Positions 27,280-36,035 of a stretch of DNA of 64,000 bases are shown here, in pieces. How positions within the stretch are numbered: position 1 is the stretch's first letter; each line of letters starts with the position of its first letter. Origin of the DNA: Blautia sp. (GTDB lineage: Bacteria > Bacillota > Clostridia > Lachnospirales > Lachnospiraceae). Location of the stretch: positions 78,088 through 142,087 of the forward strand of contig JALEJS010000034.1 in NCBI GenBank assembly GCA_022769545.1, read 5' to 3'. Position numbers and translations under genes: made by a program. A model generated the notes under the pieces. The model was not told the DNA's origin, did no database searches, and saw only the letters and a program-made list of their open reading frames with translations.

Positions 27280-28793
27280 CACTGTTTCCTCCATTTCAGG
27301 CGAAGCCTCTGTTCCCTGCGGGCATAGATCGGCCGCTGTTCTCTTTTTCGGAAAGGAATCCGCAGGATTCCATGCTGTACGGCCTGGTTCTTCTCTTTCC
27401 GGATAAAGGGAATCAGGTAAGGTGACCCGAAGCTTGTCAGTCCGGCAAGATGCGACAAAACCAGATATCCGCCGAGAACCAGCCCGTAAATTCCCAGGTA
27501 TCCCCCAAGAAACAAAAAGAAATATTTCAGCAGACGGAACGCAGAAGCAAATTCCTCATTGGGAATGGTCAGCGACCCCATCGCCGTCAGCGCCACAATC
27601 ATCACCACAATGGGGCTTACCAGATTTGCCTCCACCGCCGCCTGACCGACGATCAGGCCTCCCACAATACCGATCGCATTTCCCAGCGGCCCGGGGATCC
27701 GGACTCCCGCCTCCCGCAGCAGTTCAAACGATATTTCCAGGAAAAACAGCTCTGCCACACTGGAAAAGGGCACGCCTCCTCTGGCCTGAGCAAAGGAAAG
27801 GATCAGATTCGCCGGAAGAACCTGCGTGTGAAACCGAATCACAGCCAGATACAGTCCCGGGAGAAACGTGGCGATCAGCACTGCCAGATAACGGAGAATC
27901 CGCAGAAACGATATCATCTCAAATCGGTTATACCAGTCTTCACTGCTCTCCAGAAAGCTGCAAAAAGCGCCCGGAACGATCAGTGCGGCAGGAGAATTGT
28001 CACACAGGAGCGCCATTTTTCCATTCAGCAGCTCCTGCGCCACACGGTCCGGACGTTCGGTGGTCTGGTACTGGGGAAACGGCGAAATCCAGGAATCCTC
28101 TGTGAGCTGTTCCACCATACCGCTGTCCACCACTCCGTCGATTTCAAACCGGTTCAGACGGCTCTTCACCTCCTGAAGAAGCTCCTCCTGCACCAGATCC
28201 TCGACATACAGGATCTGTATGGTCGTGTTTGTCCGCACCCCCACCTGAACCTCTTCCACTTTCAGGCCGGTGCTTCGCAGCCGCTTTCGTACCAGCGCAG
28301 AATTTGTCTTAACACTGTCGCCGAACCCTTCCCTGGAGCCCCTCAGTACCTTTTCCTCAGCTTCCGGGACATCCATGCCCGGATAGCCCCTGCTGGATAT
28401 TTTCAGAGCAGCCGGATATCCATCCATAAAAAATACGGCATCACCGGTAAGCATTCCCTCCAGAGCATCCTCCAGAGTATACAGACGTTTCACATCCGCG
28501 ATTCCCAGGCTGTTTTCCTGAATAAACGCCTGTATCTGCTCCGGCTCGACTTCCCAGAAATGGCTGATCATTTTCCCAAGCGCAGAATCGTCCAGCATCA
28601 TATTGGGCACGGTAACTTCCACATAAATAATCAGGCAGTCCACCTTTTCCCGCTCTCCCAGACGCATGGGACGGATTTTTATGTCATCACAGTTCCGGCA
28701 CGCCTCCCGGATAAAATCTTCATTTTTCTGCAGCGTTTCAAAGATCATCGTTTTTTCTTTATCTTCCATCATTACGTTACCTTTCGCCGACAT
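27279..28793 (-). CDS. GerAA-type spore germination protein
   Basis: A 504-residue protein of the GerA/SpoVAF family. The soluble N-terminal half includes VDCLIIYVEVTVPNMM, LLTGDAVFFMDGY and the hallmark REGFGDSVKTNSALVRKRLRSTGLKVE. The membrane half includes LNGKMALLCDNSPAALIVPGAFCSFLESSEDWYNRF and FARAQGGVPFSS-type segments. It forms the A subunit of the germinant receptor with the GerAB/GerAC partner directly downstream. An alternative start at 28772 (MMEDKEK) has a better-spaced AAAGG. A 23-bp palindrome lies 18 nt upstream of 28793. Confidence 0.93.
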   Translation of the reverse strand: MSAKGNVMMEDKEKTMIFETLQKNEDFIREACRNCDDIKIRPMRLGEREKVDCLIIYVEVTVPNMMLDDSALGKMISHFWEVEPEQIQAFIQENSLGIADVKRLYTLEDALEGMLTGDAVFFMDGYPAALKISSRGYPGMDVPEAEEKVLRGSREGFGDSVKTNSALVRKRLRSTGLKVEEVQVGVRTNTTIQILYVEDLVQEELLQEVKSRLNRFEIDGVVDSGMVEQLTEDSWISPFPQYQTTERPDRVAQELLNGKMALLCDNSPAALIVPGAFCSFLESSEDWYNRFEMISFLRILRYLAVLIATFLPGLYLAVIRFHTQVLPANLILSFAQARGGVPFSSVAELFFLEISFELLREAGVRIPGPLGNAIGIVGGLIVGQAAVEANLVSPIVVMIVALTAMGSLTIPNEEFASAFRLLKYFFLFLGGYLGIYGLVLGGYLVLSHLAGLTSFGSPYLIPFIRKEKNQAVQHGILRIPFRKREQRPIYARREQRLRLKWRKQ

Positions 28794-28811
28794 CTTTCTT
28801 CGACCTTTTTA

Positions 28812-28834
28812 TTTCATAGGAATTTCCTATGAAA
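28812..28834. promoter_or_regulatory. Perfect 23-bp palindrome upstream of the germination operon
   Basis: TTTCATAGGAA, one central T, then TTCCTATGAAA: two perfect 11-bp arms. It lies between the GntR terminator and the GerAA start. It may be an operator or an RNA hairpin close to the ribosome site; no protein is assigned. Confidence 0.5.
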
Positions 28835-28842
28835 CAAAACAA

Positions 28843-28869
28843 AGGAGAGATGCTCTTCACATCTCTCCT
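28843..28869 (-). terminator. Terminator of the ispE-gntR unit
   Basis: Minus-strand stem AGGAGAGATG / CATCTCTCCT with a 7-nt loop, followed by TTGTTTTGTTT, 24 nt past the GntR stop. Confidence 0.8.
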
Positions 28870-28892
28870 AGAATTCCCCGATATTTCATTCT

Positions 28893-29576
28893 TTATTCTT
28901 CCTTCATCTCTGCCCGGATGGACCGGATGATCGCCTGTCTCTGATTTTCCAGATGCCGGAAGGACAGCTCCTGTGCCTTTTCCACATCCCGCTCCCGAAT
29001 GGCCCTGCTGAGCTCCTCATGCTCCCGGATCAGCTGATTTCTGGTGTCTTCCTCCTTCAGGTACTCCACGCGGTAGCGGTACATCTGCTCTCTCAGATTG
29101 CTGAGCACCTGATACAGTCTGGCATTGTCCGCTGCCTGATAGATAATTTCGTGGAACTCCACATCGGCCTCTGCGATACGCACCAGATTCCCCTCTGCCA
29201 TCACTCTCTCGAAGTCCTTTTCCGCACGGCGCATCTTAAGCATCTGCTCCTCTGTCATCCGCTTGCACGCCTTCTCAATGGCCATGCTTTCCAGCGCGAT
29301 CCGAACCTCCAGGACATCGTTCAGATCCTTCTCCGTGATGTTCGCCACCTGGGCACCGCGGCGGGGAATCATCACCACCAGCCCCTCCAGTTCCAGCTTC
29401 CGCATCGCCTCCCGAATGGGGGTCCGGCTGACACCCAGCTTATCCGCAAGCGCTATTTCCATCAGCCGTTCGCCCGGCTTGAGTTCTCCCTTCAGGATCG
29501 CCTGCCGCAGCGTATTGAATACCACATCCCGCAGCGGAAGATATTCATTCATCTGTACTGAAAAATCACTTGTCAT
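28893..29576 (-). CDS. GntR-family (FadR/FCD) transcriptional regulator
   Basis: The start at 29576 (MTSDFSVQMNEYLPLRDVVF) follows GGAGG at normal spacing and gives 227 residues; the ORF-track start 39 codons earlier lies inside ispE. The winged helix covers residues about 15-80 (LRQAILKGELKPGERLMEIALADKLGVSRTPIREAMRKLELEGLV). An FCD ligand-binding domain follows (EVRIALESMAIEKA, FHEIIYQAADNARL, REHEELSRAIRERD), which usually senses small organic acids. It overlaps the end of ispE by 11 nt, so it is translationally coupled to it. A GntR-type palindrome at the ispE promoter (30537-30546) suggests autoregulation. Confidence 0.9.
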   Translation of the reverse strand: MTSDFSVQMNEYLPLRDVVFNTLRQAILKGELKPGERLMEIALADKLGVSRTPIREAMRKLELEGLVVMIPRRGAQVANITEKDLNDVLEVRIALESMAIEKACKRMTEEQMLKMRRAEKDFERVMAEGNLVRIAEADVEFHEIIYQAADNARLYQVLSNLREQMYRYRVEYLKEEDTRNQLIREHEELSRAIRERDVEKAQELSFRHLENQRQAIIRSIRAEMKEE

Positions 29577-30447
29577 TTGTATTTCCTCCATTCCGGTTAA
29601 ACACCTCTGTCGCAAACACCGTTTTTGCAAGGCCGCTCTTTCGCAGAGCCTCCGCTGCCTGCTCCAGTTTCCGCGCATTGTCAAAAATTCCAAACACGGT
29701 AGGACCGCTTCCGCTCATCATAGCCTTCAGAGCTCCCTGCGCTTCCATCAGCCGTTCAATCTCCCGGATCACCGGATACCGGGCTGCAATTCCCGGCTCA
29801 AATACATTTGCCATACCGGAGATCATTTCATACAGATCCCCCTTTTCAATCGCGCCGATCATACCGTCGATATCCGGTCTTTTTTCTATGGCATCGAGCT
29901 TCAGATTTTCATAAGCCATCTTCGTAGATACACTGACTCCCGGTTTTCCCACAAGGATCCCGCACTTCGGCACAGGGGAAAGTCTGGTAAGCCGCTCGCC
30001 GATTCCCTCTGCCAGTGCCGTTCCCCGCATGATACAATAAGGCACATCCGCACCGATCTGCACCGCTCTCTCCATCAGTTCCTCCTCGGAGAGCCCCAGA
30101 TGGAACAGACGGTTGATCCCGACAAAGGCCGCTGCCGCATCAGAGCTGCCTCCTGCCATTCCGGCCGCCACAGGAATAAACTTTTCCAGACGCATGGAAA
30201 CGCCCTCTGAAATCTGAAATTCATCCATCAGAAGCTTTGCTGCCCGATACACAAGATTTCTTTCATCCGACGGAATGTAGGGCAGATTTACCCACAGGGA
30301 AATTCCCTGGGTCTCCTTCTTCTGAATATCCAGCACGTCATACATGGATATCGTCTGCATGATCATCCGCACGTCATGATATCCGTCTTCTCTCTTTCCC
30401 AGTATATCCAGTCCCAGGTTAATTTTAGCCAGTGCTCGTAATCGCAT
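29566..30447 (-). CDS. ispE: 4-diphosphocytidyl-2-C-methyl-D-erythritol kinase
   Basis: A 293-residue GHMP kinase. It phosphorylates CDP-ME in the non-mevalonate (MEP) isoprenoid pathway in the cytoplasm. LAKINLGLDILGKREDGYHDV is the N-terminal substrate site. PVAAGMAGGSSDAAA (91-106) is the ATP-binding loop. MSGSGPTVFGIF near the C-terminus is the third GHMP motif. GGAGG precedes the ATG. It is the first gene of a two-gene unit with the GntR regulator. Confidence 0.96.
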   Translation of the reverse strand: MRLRALAKINLGLDILGKREDGYHDVRMIMQTISMYDVLDIQKKETQGISLWVNLPYIPSDERNLVYRAAKLLMDEFQISEGVSMRLEKFIPVAAGMAGGSSDAAAAFVGINRLFHLGLSEEELMERAVQIGADVPYCIMRGTALAEGIGERLTRLSPVPKCGILVGKPGVSVSTKMAYENLKLDAIEKRPDIDGMIGAIEKGDLYEMISGMANVFEPGIAARYPVIREIERLMEAQGALKAMMSGSGPTVFGIFDNARKLEQAAEALRKSGLAKTVFATEVFNRNGGNTNDK

Positions 30448-30536
30448 AATCTCCTCCGGTTCTTTTTGTCAGGTAAGACTGCCTCCTCCCGGTTCCTGCA
30501 GTCCTCAGGTCTGAAGCCATTGTTCATCGTTGTACT

Positions 30537-30546
30537 TTGTATACAA
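30537..30546. promoter_or_regulatory. GntR-type operator palindrome
   Basis: TTGTATACAA, a perfect 10-bp palindrome that resembles the core of known GntR/FCD operators such as the Bacillus gntR site. It sits just downstream of the promoter -10 box, where a bound repressor would block transcription of ispE and gntR. Confidence 0.6.
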
Positions 30547-30557
30547 TATTTCTTTCT

Positions 30558-30586
30558 ATTTTACATTACCTTCCTGAAAATTTCAA
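30558..30586 (-). promoter_or_regulatory. ispE: Promoter of ispE-gntR
   Basis: On the minus strand TTGAAA and TAAAAT are separated by 17 nt. It overlaps the short space after the SipL gene. Confidence 0.65.
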
Positions 30587-30603
30587 GGGGCACCAATTCC
30601 GTT

Positions 30604-32154
30604 TTATACTCTTTTTACCAGCAAAAGCGGCTGTCCCTGATGAATTTCCTCCCCCGGCAGATGATTCAGCGCACAGATGTCTTCCACGGTGGAATAAAAC
30701 TGCTTCGCAATATCCCAAAGGGTATCCTGCGGTTTTACAATATAGACGGTAATCCCCGGCATCATCTGAATTTTTTTCATATCCAGCGGGTATTCTTCGA
30801 TTCTTTCAATGATCTTTTCCTTCATCCGCTGCACCACCAGTACACCGATTCCTGCCACTGCCCTGATCTCGATGGTATTGCTCTCTGCCATGGTAGCGGA
30901 AAGCTGCTCCAGACGCGTATCCAGAAAATACACACTGTGTTCATCCATACCCGCAGCCTCCACCACATGAGAGAACGGAATCATCGCCTCCATGGAATAG
31001 AACGGCATATCGTCATCCTCCACCAGATACAGGATTTTCAGGCAGACCACTCCCTCTGCCAGAATGCCTTTTTCCACCATCCTGGTCTGATCGATCTTGA
31101 TTTTTCCCTGACTGTAACAGAGCTGCAGCACCTTTCCCTGCGTCTGCTTCACCTCCACCCGGTCCGTCACTCTGCATCTGGACTCATTGTGGATCAGAAG
31201 GCTTTCCAGAATTTCCTCCCTCCCCACACAATTACATTCTCTGGATGGGGTATATACATCGGTGACAATCCGGCAGGACCGCTCTTCATACAGACGGATA
31301 TCCATTTCCAGAACCACATCTACCGTCAGAATCCGTTCCTCCCCGTCTTCATCCGGCTTCACTTCAATGCTTCTGTGAACCACCGCCGTCTGAATATTGG
31401 GAATCATTGTCTCCCTGCTTTCTGTGCATTCCAGTTCCCGACTGAAGGGCAGGGAATATTCCAGCCACTGCACCGGATTTTCACCGTCATCCCCCTCATA
31501 CAGAGCAAACACGAAAATCTCTCCCCGTGCGCGGATTTCCTTATTTCCCGGACGAAGCTCCAGTCCCCGGATTTCTGTCACATACCAGAGCAGCTCCGAA
31601 ATGTTTGGCCGGTTAGAGTTCAGTACAATCTCGTCCTTGATCCGCATGGTATCTTTTTTATGTACCTCCAGACTCATCAGCCGCAGGTCCTTCTTGCGCA
31701 CAGAGAATCCTTCTTTTTCTGCCTCCACCGGAAGCTGGATTCCTGTCCGCTCATCCACAGAGGCATAAAAAGTCACCACTGCCTTCACATTCAGCTTCCG
31801 GGAATGGATCACATGAATGCTGATATCTTCAATTTCCCACTTCAGACACATTTTATCCCCGTTTACAATGCCATCCAGGTTCATCCTTTCCTCAAAAGGC
31901 AGACGGACTGCCAGACTGTATATCTTCCGGTCTTCTTCTCCTACATACAGGATATCCGTTTCCAGATTCCCCCTCAGAAAAGCATGCCCGTCATTCAGGC
32001 GGACCTCCTCCATGGATACATCGCCCTTACTCTGAATCACCCTTCCCACATCCGGCTTCACATCCGGTACATTGGCATCCTCATCGAAGGTAACCTGGCT
32101 CATGGCCTTGCTTTTGGTACGAAGCATCTGAATACTTTCTTTTTTTAATTCCAA
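30604..32154 (-). CDS. sipL: SipL-like spore morphogenesis protein (DUF3794 repeats and LysM)
   Basis: A 516-residue protein without signal peptide. Several DUF3794/SPOCS-type modules lie in the N-terminal two thirds (SQVTFDEDANVPDVKPDVGRVIQSKG, then a second set near EIVLNSNRPNISELLWYVTEIRG and a third near GREEILESLLIHNESRC). A C-terminal LysM (TVYIVKPQDTLWDIAKQFYSTVEDICALNHL) covers the last 48 residues. This is the layout of Clostridioides difficile SipL, which binds the ATPase SpoIVA at the forespore surface to build the coat. It is 24 nt downstream of a PrcB-like lipoprotein gene. A possible sigma-E-type promoter lies upstream of that gene. Confidence 0.85.
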   Translation of the reverse strand: MELKKESIQMLRTKSKAMSQVTFDEDANVPDVKPDVGRVIQSKGDVSMEEVRLNDGHAFLRGNLETDILYVGEEDRKIYSLAVRLPFEERMNLDGIVNGDKMCLKWEIEDISIHVIHSRKLNVKAVVTFYASVDERTGIQLPVEAEKEGFSVRKKDLRLMSLEVHKKDTMRIKDEIVLNSNRPNISELLWYVTEIRGLELRPGNKEIRARGEIFVFALYEGDDGENPVQWLEYSLPFSRELECTESRETMIPNIQTAVVHRSIEVKPDEDGEERILTVDVVLEMDIRLYEERSCRIVTDVYTPSRECNCVGREEILESLLIHNESRCRVTDRVEVKQTQGKVLQLCYSQGKIKIDQTRMVEKGILAEGVVCLKILYLVEDDDMPFYSMEAMIPFSHVVEAAGMDEHSVYFLDTRLEQLSATMAESNTIEIRAVAGIGVLVVQRMKEKIIERIEEYPLDMKKIQMMPGITVYIVKPQDTLWDIAKQFYSTVEDICALNHLPGEEIHQGQPLLLVKRV

Positions 32155-32178
32155 AGTTCTGCCCTCCTGATTCCTATT

Positions 32179-32583
32179 CTACAAAAAATTTACCGGATCT
32201 CTGCAGTATTCCAGTTTTACCACAATATAAGGATATGACGGAACCCCCAGCTGTTCCGATTCCTGAGGTCCCAGAAGCTGTGTTTTAAAAAATATCCCGT
32301 TGGAGGAGCGGCTCAGCTCCTCTACGGAAATGCTGTATCCGCCGGACATCTGACACCCATATCCCCTTACCAGATACAAAAGCTTTCCGTCCTGATAGGT
32401 CATCCGAAATTCCTTATCTTTTTTTTCATCGATCAGCGTCTGCAGCGCCTTTGGTATTTTTTCCTCTTCCACGATCTGATATTTCACCTCTGTACGTGGT
32501 TCTTCCTCAATGCGGATCAGCCGGCACCCGCCTAGCATCAGGACAGTCAGCCCCAGCCACAACAGAAAAACAGATTTTTTCAC
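32179..32583 (-). CDS. PrcB-family lipoprotein
   Basis: A 134-residue protein with lipobox (VLMLGGC, Cys20). The C-terminal part YLVRGYGCQMSGGYSISVEELSRSSNGIFF and PSYPYIVVKLE matches the PrcB C-terminal domain, named after a protease complex subunit of Treponema. The GGYSI core and the final Tyr-Pro strand are visible. It precedes the SipL gene by 24 nt on the same strand, so a sporulation role is possible but not shown. Confidence 0.75.
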   Translation of the reverse strand: MKKSVFLLWLGLTVLMLGGCRLIRIEEEPRTEVKYQIVEEEKIPKALQTLIDEKKDKEFRMTYQDGKLLYLVRGYGCQMSGGYSISVEELSRSSNGIFFKTQLLGPQESEQLGVPSYPYIVVKLEYCRDPVNFL

Positions 32584-32650
32584 GGCGCAACTCCGATTCC
32601 CTGCTTTTGCTGCTGCTCATTTCATGCACAGCAGCCTGCTCTCTCTCCCT

Positions 32651-32680
32651 ATTCTATGACCTGATTAAAAGATTTATTGC
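32651..32680 (-). promoter_or_regulatory. Possible sigma-E-type promoter for the PrcB-like/SipL unit
   Basis: Minus strand CATAGAAT (compare the sigma-E -10 CATACAAT) lies 13-14 nt after CAATAAAT, which is weakly like the -35 element. The agreement is partial; the sporulation gene downstream is the main reason to consider it. It overlaps the divergent plsC promoter. Confidence 0.35.
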
Positions 32681-32705
32681 AAGAATTTCAAAAAACTTTT
32701 ATAAT
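32677..32705 (+). promoter_or_regulatory. plsC: Promoter of plsC
   Basis: TTGCAA (32677-32682), 17-nt spacer, TATAAT (32700-32705), 52 nt before the start codon. Confidence 0.7.
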
Positions 32706-32757
32706 GAACTTCAAATGATACGGAAATCAAAACACAATAACAGAAAGGATAGATTAT

Positions 32758-33498
32758 ATGATACGTTTCATTGTTATCTGCATTCTTCTATTTGGATATC
32801 TGATCCTGACTCTCCCGGTTCTTGCCATCGAGTGGATCATCGGAAAATTTTCTCCCATGACAAAGGATGTCAGTTCCCTGCATCTGGTCCAGGCAACCTT
32901 CCGGCTGATGCTCCGGGTCACCGGCGTAAAGCTCACCGTGATCGGCGAAGAGAATGTACCAAAAGACCAGCCGGTTTTATATATCGGCAACCACCGAAGC
33001 TATTTCGATATCCTTCTCACCTACTCCCGCTGTCCCATCCGCACCGGGTATATTGCCAAAAAGGAAATGGAGAAATGGCCGGTCCTGTCCATCTGGATGA
33101 AGTATCTCCACTGCCTGTTCCTGGACCGTAACGATATCAAACAGGGACTTCGCACCATACTGACTGCCATTGAAAAAATAAAATCCGGCATCTCTATCTG
33201 CATCTTTCCGGAAGGAACCCGAAACAAAGCAGAAAGTGAGCTGGATATGCTTCCCTTCCATGAGGGCAGCTTTAAGATTGCCACAAAATCCGGATGTCCC
33301 ATCATCCCGATTTCCATGAACAATACCGCAGAAATGTTTGAGGCACATTTCCCCAGAATCCGTCCTGTCCATGTCATTCTGGAATATGGTGCTCCCATTT
33401 ATCCGGATCAGCTAGATAAAGAACAGAAAAAGCATCTCGGAAGCTATGTACAGAACATCATTCTGGAAACCCTGAAGAAAAATCAGGAGCTTTTATAA
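32758..33498 (+). CDS. plsC: 1-acylglycerol-3-phosphate O-acyltransferase
   Basis: A 246-residue membrane-associated enzyme. An N-terminal hydrophobic segment (FIVICILLFGYLILTLPVLAI) is followed by the HX4D catalytic motif NHRSYFD (His79, Asp84). FPEGTRN, the glycerol-phosphate site, is near residue 150. It acylates lysophosphatidic acid to phosphatidic acid in membrane lipid synthesis. AAAGGA precedes the ATG. It is a single plus-strand gene between spore genes. Paralogues exist in most Clostridia, so the exact acyl acceptor is inferred. Confidence 0.92.
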   Translation: MIRFIVICILLFGYLILTLPVLAIEWIIGKFSPMTKDVSSLHLVQATFRLMLRVTGVKLTVIGEENVPKDQPVLYIGNHRSYFDILLTYSRCPIRTGYIAKKEMEKWPVLSIWMKYLHCLFLDRNDIKQGLRTILTAIEKIKSGISICIFPEGTRNKAESELDMLPFHEGSFKIATKSGCPIIPISMNNTAEMFEAHFPRIRPVHVILEYGAPIYPDQLDKEQKKHLGSYVQNIILETLKKNQELL

Positions 33499-33555
33499 AT
33501 CCCCGCTGATACCGCAGACCTTCTGCCCGGATATTTCATCCGCCCCGTCGGTGCT

Positions 33556-34074
33556 TCACGGCACCAGCAGCACCGCGGCGATGATCCCGGCAAGGTTCGC
33601 CAGAATCGCTCCGACAAGCGTATACCGGGTTTTTTCGATTTTTGCGGAACCGAAATATACGCTCATGCAGTAGAATACACTTTCTGTTGAGCTTAAGATC
33701 ATTGCCGCCATAATCCCCATTCTGGAATCTGCTCCGAATTCTTTGAATACATCCAGGAGCAGACCGGTAGCCGCACTGGAAGAAAAAAGCCGCACCAGCG
33801 ACAGCGGAACCAGCGGTGCCGGAAATCCGATCCGGCCGGTAACATTTCCCAGTACTCCCGCCAGAAAATCCAGAAAACCGGAGGCTCTCAGAATTCCTAC
33901 GGCCGTCATAAGACCGATCAGCGTCGGGCAGATTCCCGCCGCTGTTTTCAGGCCTTCCCTTGCTCCTTCCAGAAAGTCGCCGTAGATATTCCTTCCGGAC
34001 CAGAGGCCGCTTCCAAGTACATACAGAAACAAAAAAGGTATCATAAGATCCGACAGATAAGTGAGCAGTTTCAT
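33556..34074 (-). CDS. spmB: Spore maturation protein B
   Basis: A 172-residue membrane protein of the nucleoside-recognition (Gate) family. Typical SpmB segments are LYVLGSGLWSGRNIYGDFLEGAREGLKTAAGICPTLIGLM, LVRLFSSSAATGLLLDVFKEFGADS and ILSSTESVFYCMSVYFG. SpmA and SpmB act together in spore core dehydration in Bacillus and Clostridium. Here spmA is not next door but at 42248-42826, the same strand, about 8 kb away. SpmB starts 66 nt after the amylosucrase gene ends. Confidence 0.92.
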   Translation of the reverse strand: MKLLTYLSDLMIPFLFLYVLGSGLWSGRNIYGDFLEGAREGLKTAAGICPTLIGLMTAVGILRASGFLDFLAGVLGNVTGRIGFPAPLVPLSLVRLFSSSAATGLLLDVFKEFGADSRMGIMAAMILSSTESVFYCMSVYFGSAKIEKTRYTLVGAILANLAGIIAAVLLVP

Positions 34075-34140
34075 TGGGAACTCTCCGCTGTCTTCTTATG
34101 ATACCTTATGTTTTTTCTTTCGCTCCAATACCAGAACGTA

Positions 34141-35979
34141 TCAGAATTTTTTCAGCAGCCACAGAAAATCATGACCGGGAAGGCTGATCCGGGGCAGCTC
34201 CTGCGTTTCACCGGTAAGCATGTTCCGGTAGGTTCCTTCCTCATTCAGCGTAATGTTTCTGTCCAGATCATGGAAATTAAAGATGCCGATCATCTGACAG
34301 CCATCCTTATATCTTCCGATCACCAGAACGGAAGGATCCTGTACGTCAATCGTCCAGGTATCTGCATCTGCATCAAATACGTTCTGTTCCTTCCGGATCG
34401 TTTCCAGTTCCCGCAGTCCCCGGAACACTTTCCCGGGCACCGTGGACACGTCCGAAGCTTTTTCGGCTGCTTCCCACCGGAAAGTACCCCGGTGAACATA
34501 TCTGGAGTCAACCGCCTTTGCCGGATTCTCCCGATAGGTATAATCATTCAGCTGTGCCACCTCATCTCCGCTGTACAGCATGGGAATCCCCGACTGCGTC
34601 AGCATATACGCATGCAGCATGAGATCGTACCGGATTGCTGCTTCCAGCTTCTGTGCATCCTTTTCCTGCTGTGCGCTTTCAATTCCGCACATGGATGCCG
34701 TAGTTCCGCAGAAACGGGCATCACCGAGACGGGGATCGTCGTTATAGAGCTCGCCTCTGCTGACGCTTCCTTCTTCTCTGCCGGTAAAGAACGCATTGAG
34801 AAATCTTTTATGGGAAACCTCTTCCATTCCCCAGCTCCGCAGCGTACCATAGTCCAGCCCCCAGCCGATATCGTCATGGCAGCGCAGATAATTCAGGAAC
34901 GTATATTCCTTCGGAAGACGGTTCACAATATCCATCTGCTGACGCAGAAGGCGAATGTCCCTGGTCGCAACAGAATTCCAGGTCGTTGCCATGGTCGTAA
35001 CATTGTAGAGCATGTGACATTCCGGTTTTTCCACTGTTCCGAAATAGGGTGCCACCTTCTCCGGTTCCATCACCACCTCACCCAGAAGGACCACCCCGGG
35101 ACAAACGATCTCTCCGATCATCCGCATCATCCGCACAATGGTATGAACCTGCGGAAGATTCCGGCACTGTGTTCCCAGCTCTTTCCAGATATAGGGAACC
35201 GCATCAATGCGGATGATATCCATGCCCTGATTTGCCAGATACAGGAAATTGTACATCATTTCGTTGAACACACGGGGATTGCGGTAATTCAGGTCCCACT
35301 GGTACGGATAAAATGTGGTCATGACATGATGACCGATTTCCGGAAGATATGTAAAGTTTCCCGGCGCCGTCGTGGGAAACACCTGTGGAACGGTCGCTTC
35401 ATACTGTGCCGGAATATCATAATTATCATAGAAGAAATAACGGCTCATATACTCACCGTCACCCTGTCTTGCCTTCACCGCCCACTCATGATCCTCTGAG
35501 GTATGATTCATGACAAAGTCCATGCAAAGATTCATATTCCTGTCATGACACTCCTCTGCCAGATCCGCCAGATCCTCCATGGTGCCAAGGTCCGGACGGA
35601 CTTTGCGAAAATCGGCAACCGCATAACCTCCGTCGGATCTGCCCTCCGGAGAATCCAGAAACGGCATGAGATGAATGGTATTCACCTGACAGCTCTGCAG
35701 ATAATCCAGCTTTGACTTTACGCCGTTTATCGTACCGGCAAAGTTATCGATGTAGAGCATCATTCCAAGCATATTTCTGTCTTTAAACCATCCCGGCCGG
35801 GCCTCTCTTTGTTCATCCAGCCGTTTCAGCTTCGGGTTTCGGACCCGGTCATATTCTTTCAGACGGTCACACAGTTCTGCAAACATATCTCCGTTGTTAT
35901 AAAGTTCCATGTACAGCCAACGCAGTTCATCGTGGTGGCGCTGCATTCTCTGTTCAAATAAACCTTCTTTTTTCGACAT
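34141..35979 (-). CDS. Amylosucrase-type GH13 enzyme
   Basis: A 612-residue cytoplasmic enzyme of the amylosucrase subfamily (GH13_4). An N-terminal helical domain (DELRWLYMELYNNGDMFAELCDRL) precedes the barrel. The catalytic Asp is in DIIRIDAVPYIWKELGTQCRNLPQ near 254, with the AVxxIWK and NLPQ signatures of the subfamily. The Glu is in VLLGEVVM near 300 and the third Asp in LRCHDDIGW near 370. It uses sucrose, either hydrolysing it or transferring glucose to a glucan; which one cannot be read from sequence. It starts 56 nt after the LacI regulator gene and likely shares its promoter, so it is probably induced by sucrose. Confidence 0.88.
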   Translation of the reverse strand: MSKKEGLFEQRMQRHHDELRWLYMELYNNGDMFAELCDRLKEYDRVRNPKLKRLDEQREARPGWFKDRNMLGMMLYIDNFAGTINGVKSKLDYLQSCQVNTIHLMPFLDSPEGRSDGGYAVADFRKVRPDLGTMEDLADLAEECHDRNMNLCMDFVMNHTSEDHEWAVKARQGDGEYMSRYFFYDNYDIPAQYEATVPQVFPTTAPGNFTYLPEIGHHVMTTFYPYQWDLNYRNPRVFNEMMYNFLYLANQGMDIIRIDAVPYIWKELGTQCRNLPQVHTIVRMMRMIGEIVCPGVVLLGEVVMEPEKVAPYFGTVEKPECHMLYNVTTMATTWNSVATRDIRLLRQQMDIVNRLPKEYTFLNYLRCHDDIGWGLDYGTLRSWGMEEVSHKRFLNAFFTGREEGSVSRGELYNDDPRLGDARFCGTTASMCGIESAQQEKDAQKLEAAIRYDLMLHAYMLTQSGIPMLYSGDEVAQLNDYTYRENPAKAVDSRYVHRGTFRWEAAEKASDVSTVPGKVFRGLRELETIRKEQNVFDADADTWTIDVQDPSVLVIGRYKDGCQMIGIFNFHDLDRNITLNEEGTYRNMLTGETQELPRISLPGHDFLWLLKKF

Positions 35980-36035
35980 ACGAGCTCCTTCTGACTTCTG
36001 TCAGCCTGTGATTTTATTTCATGGTATTTTTACGT

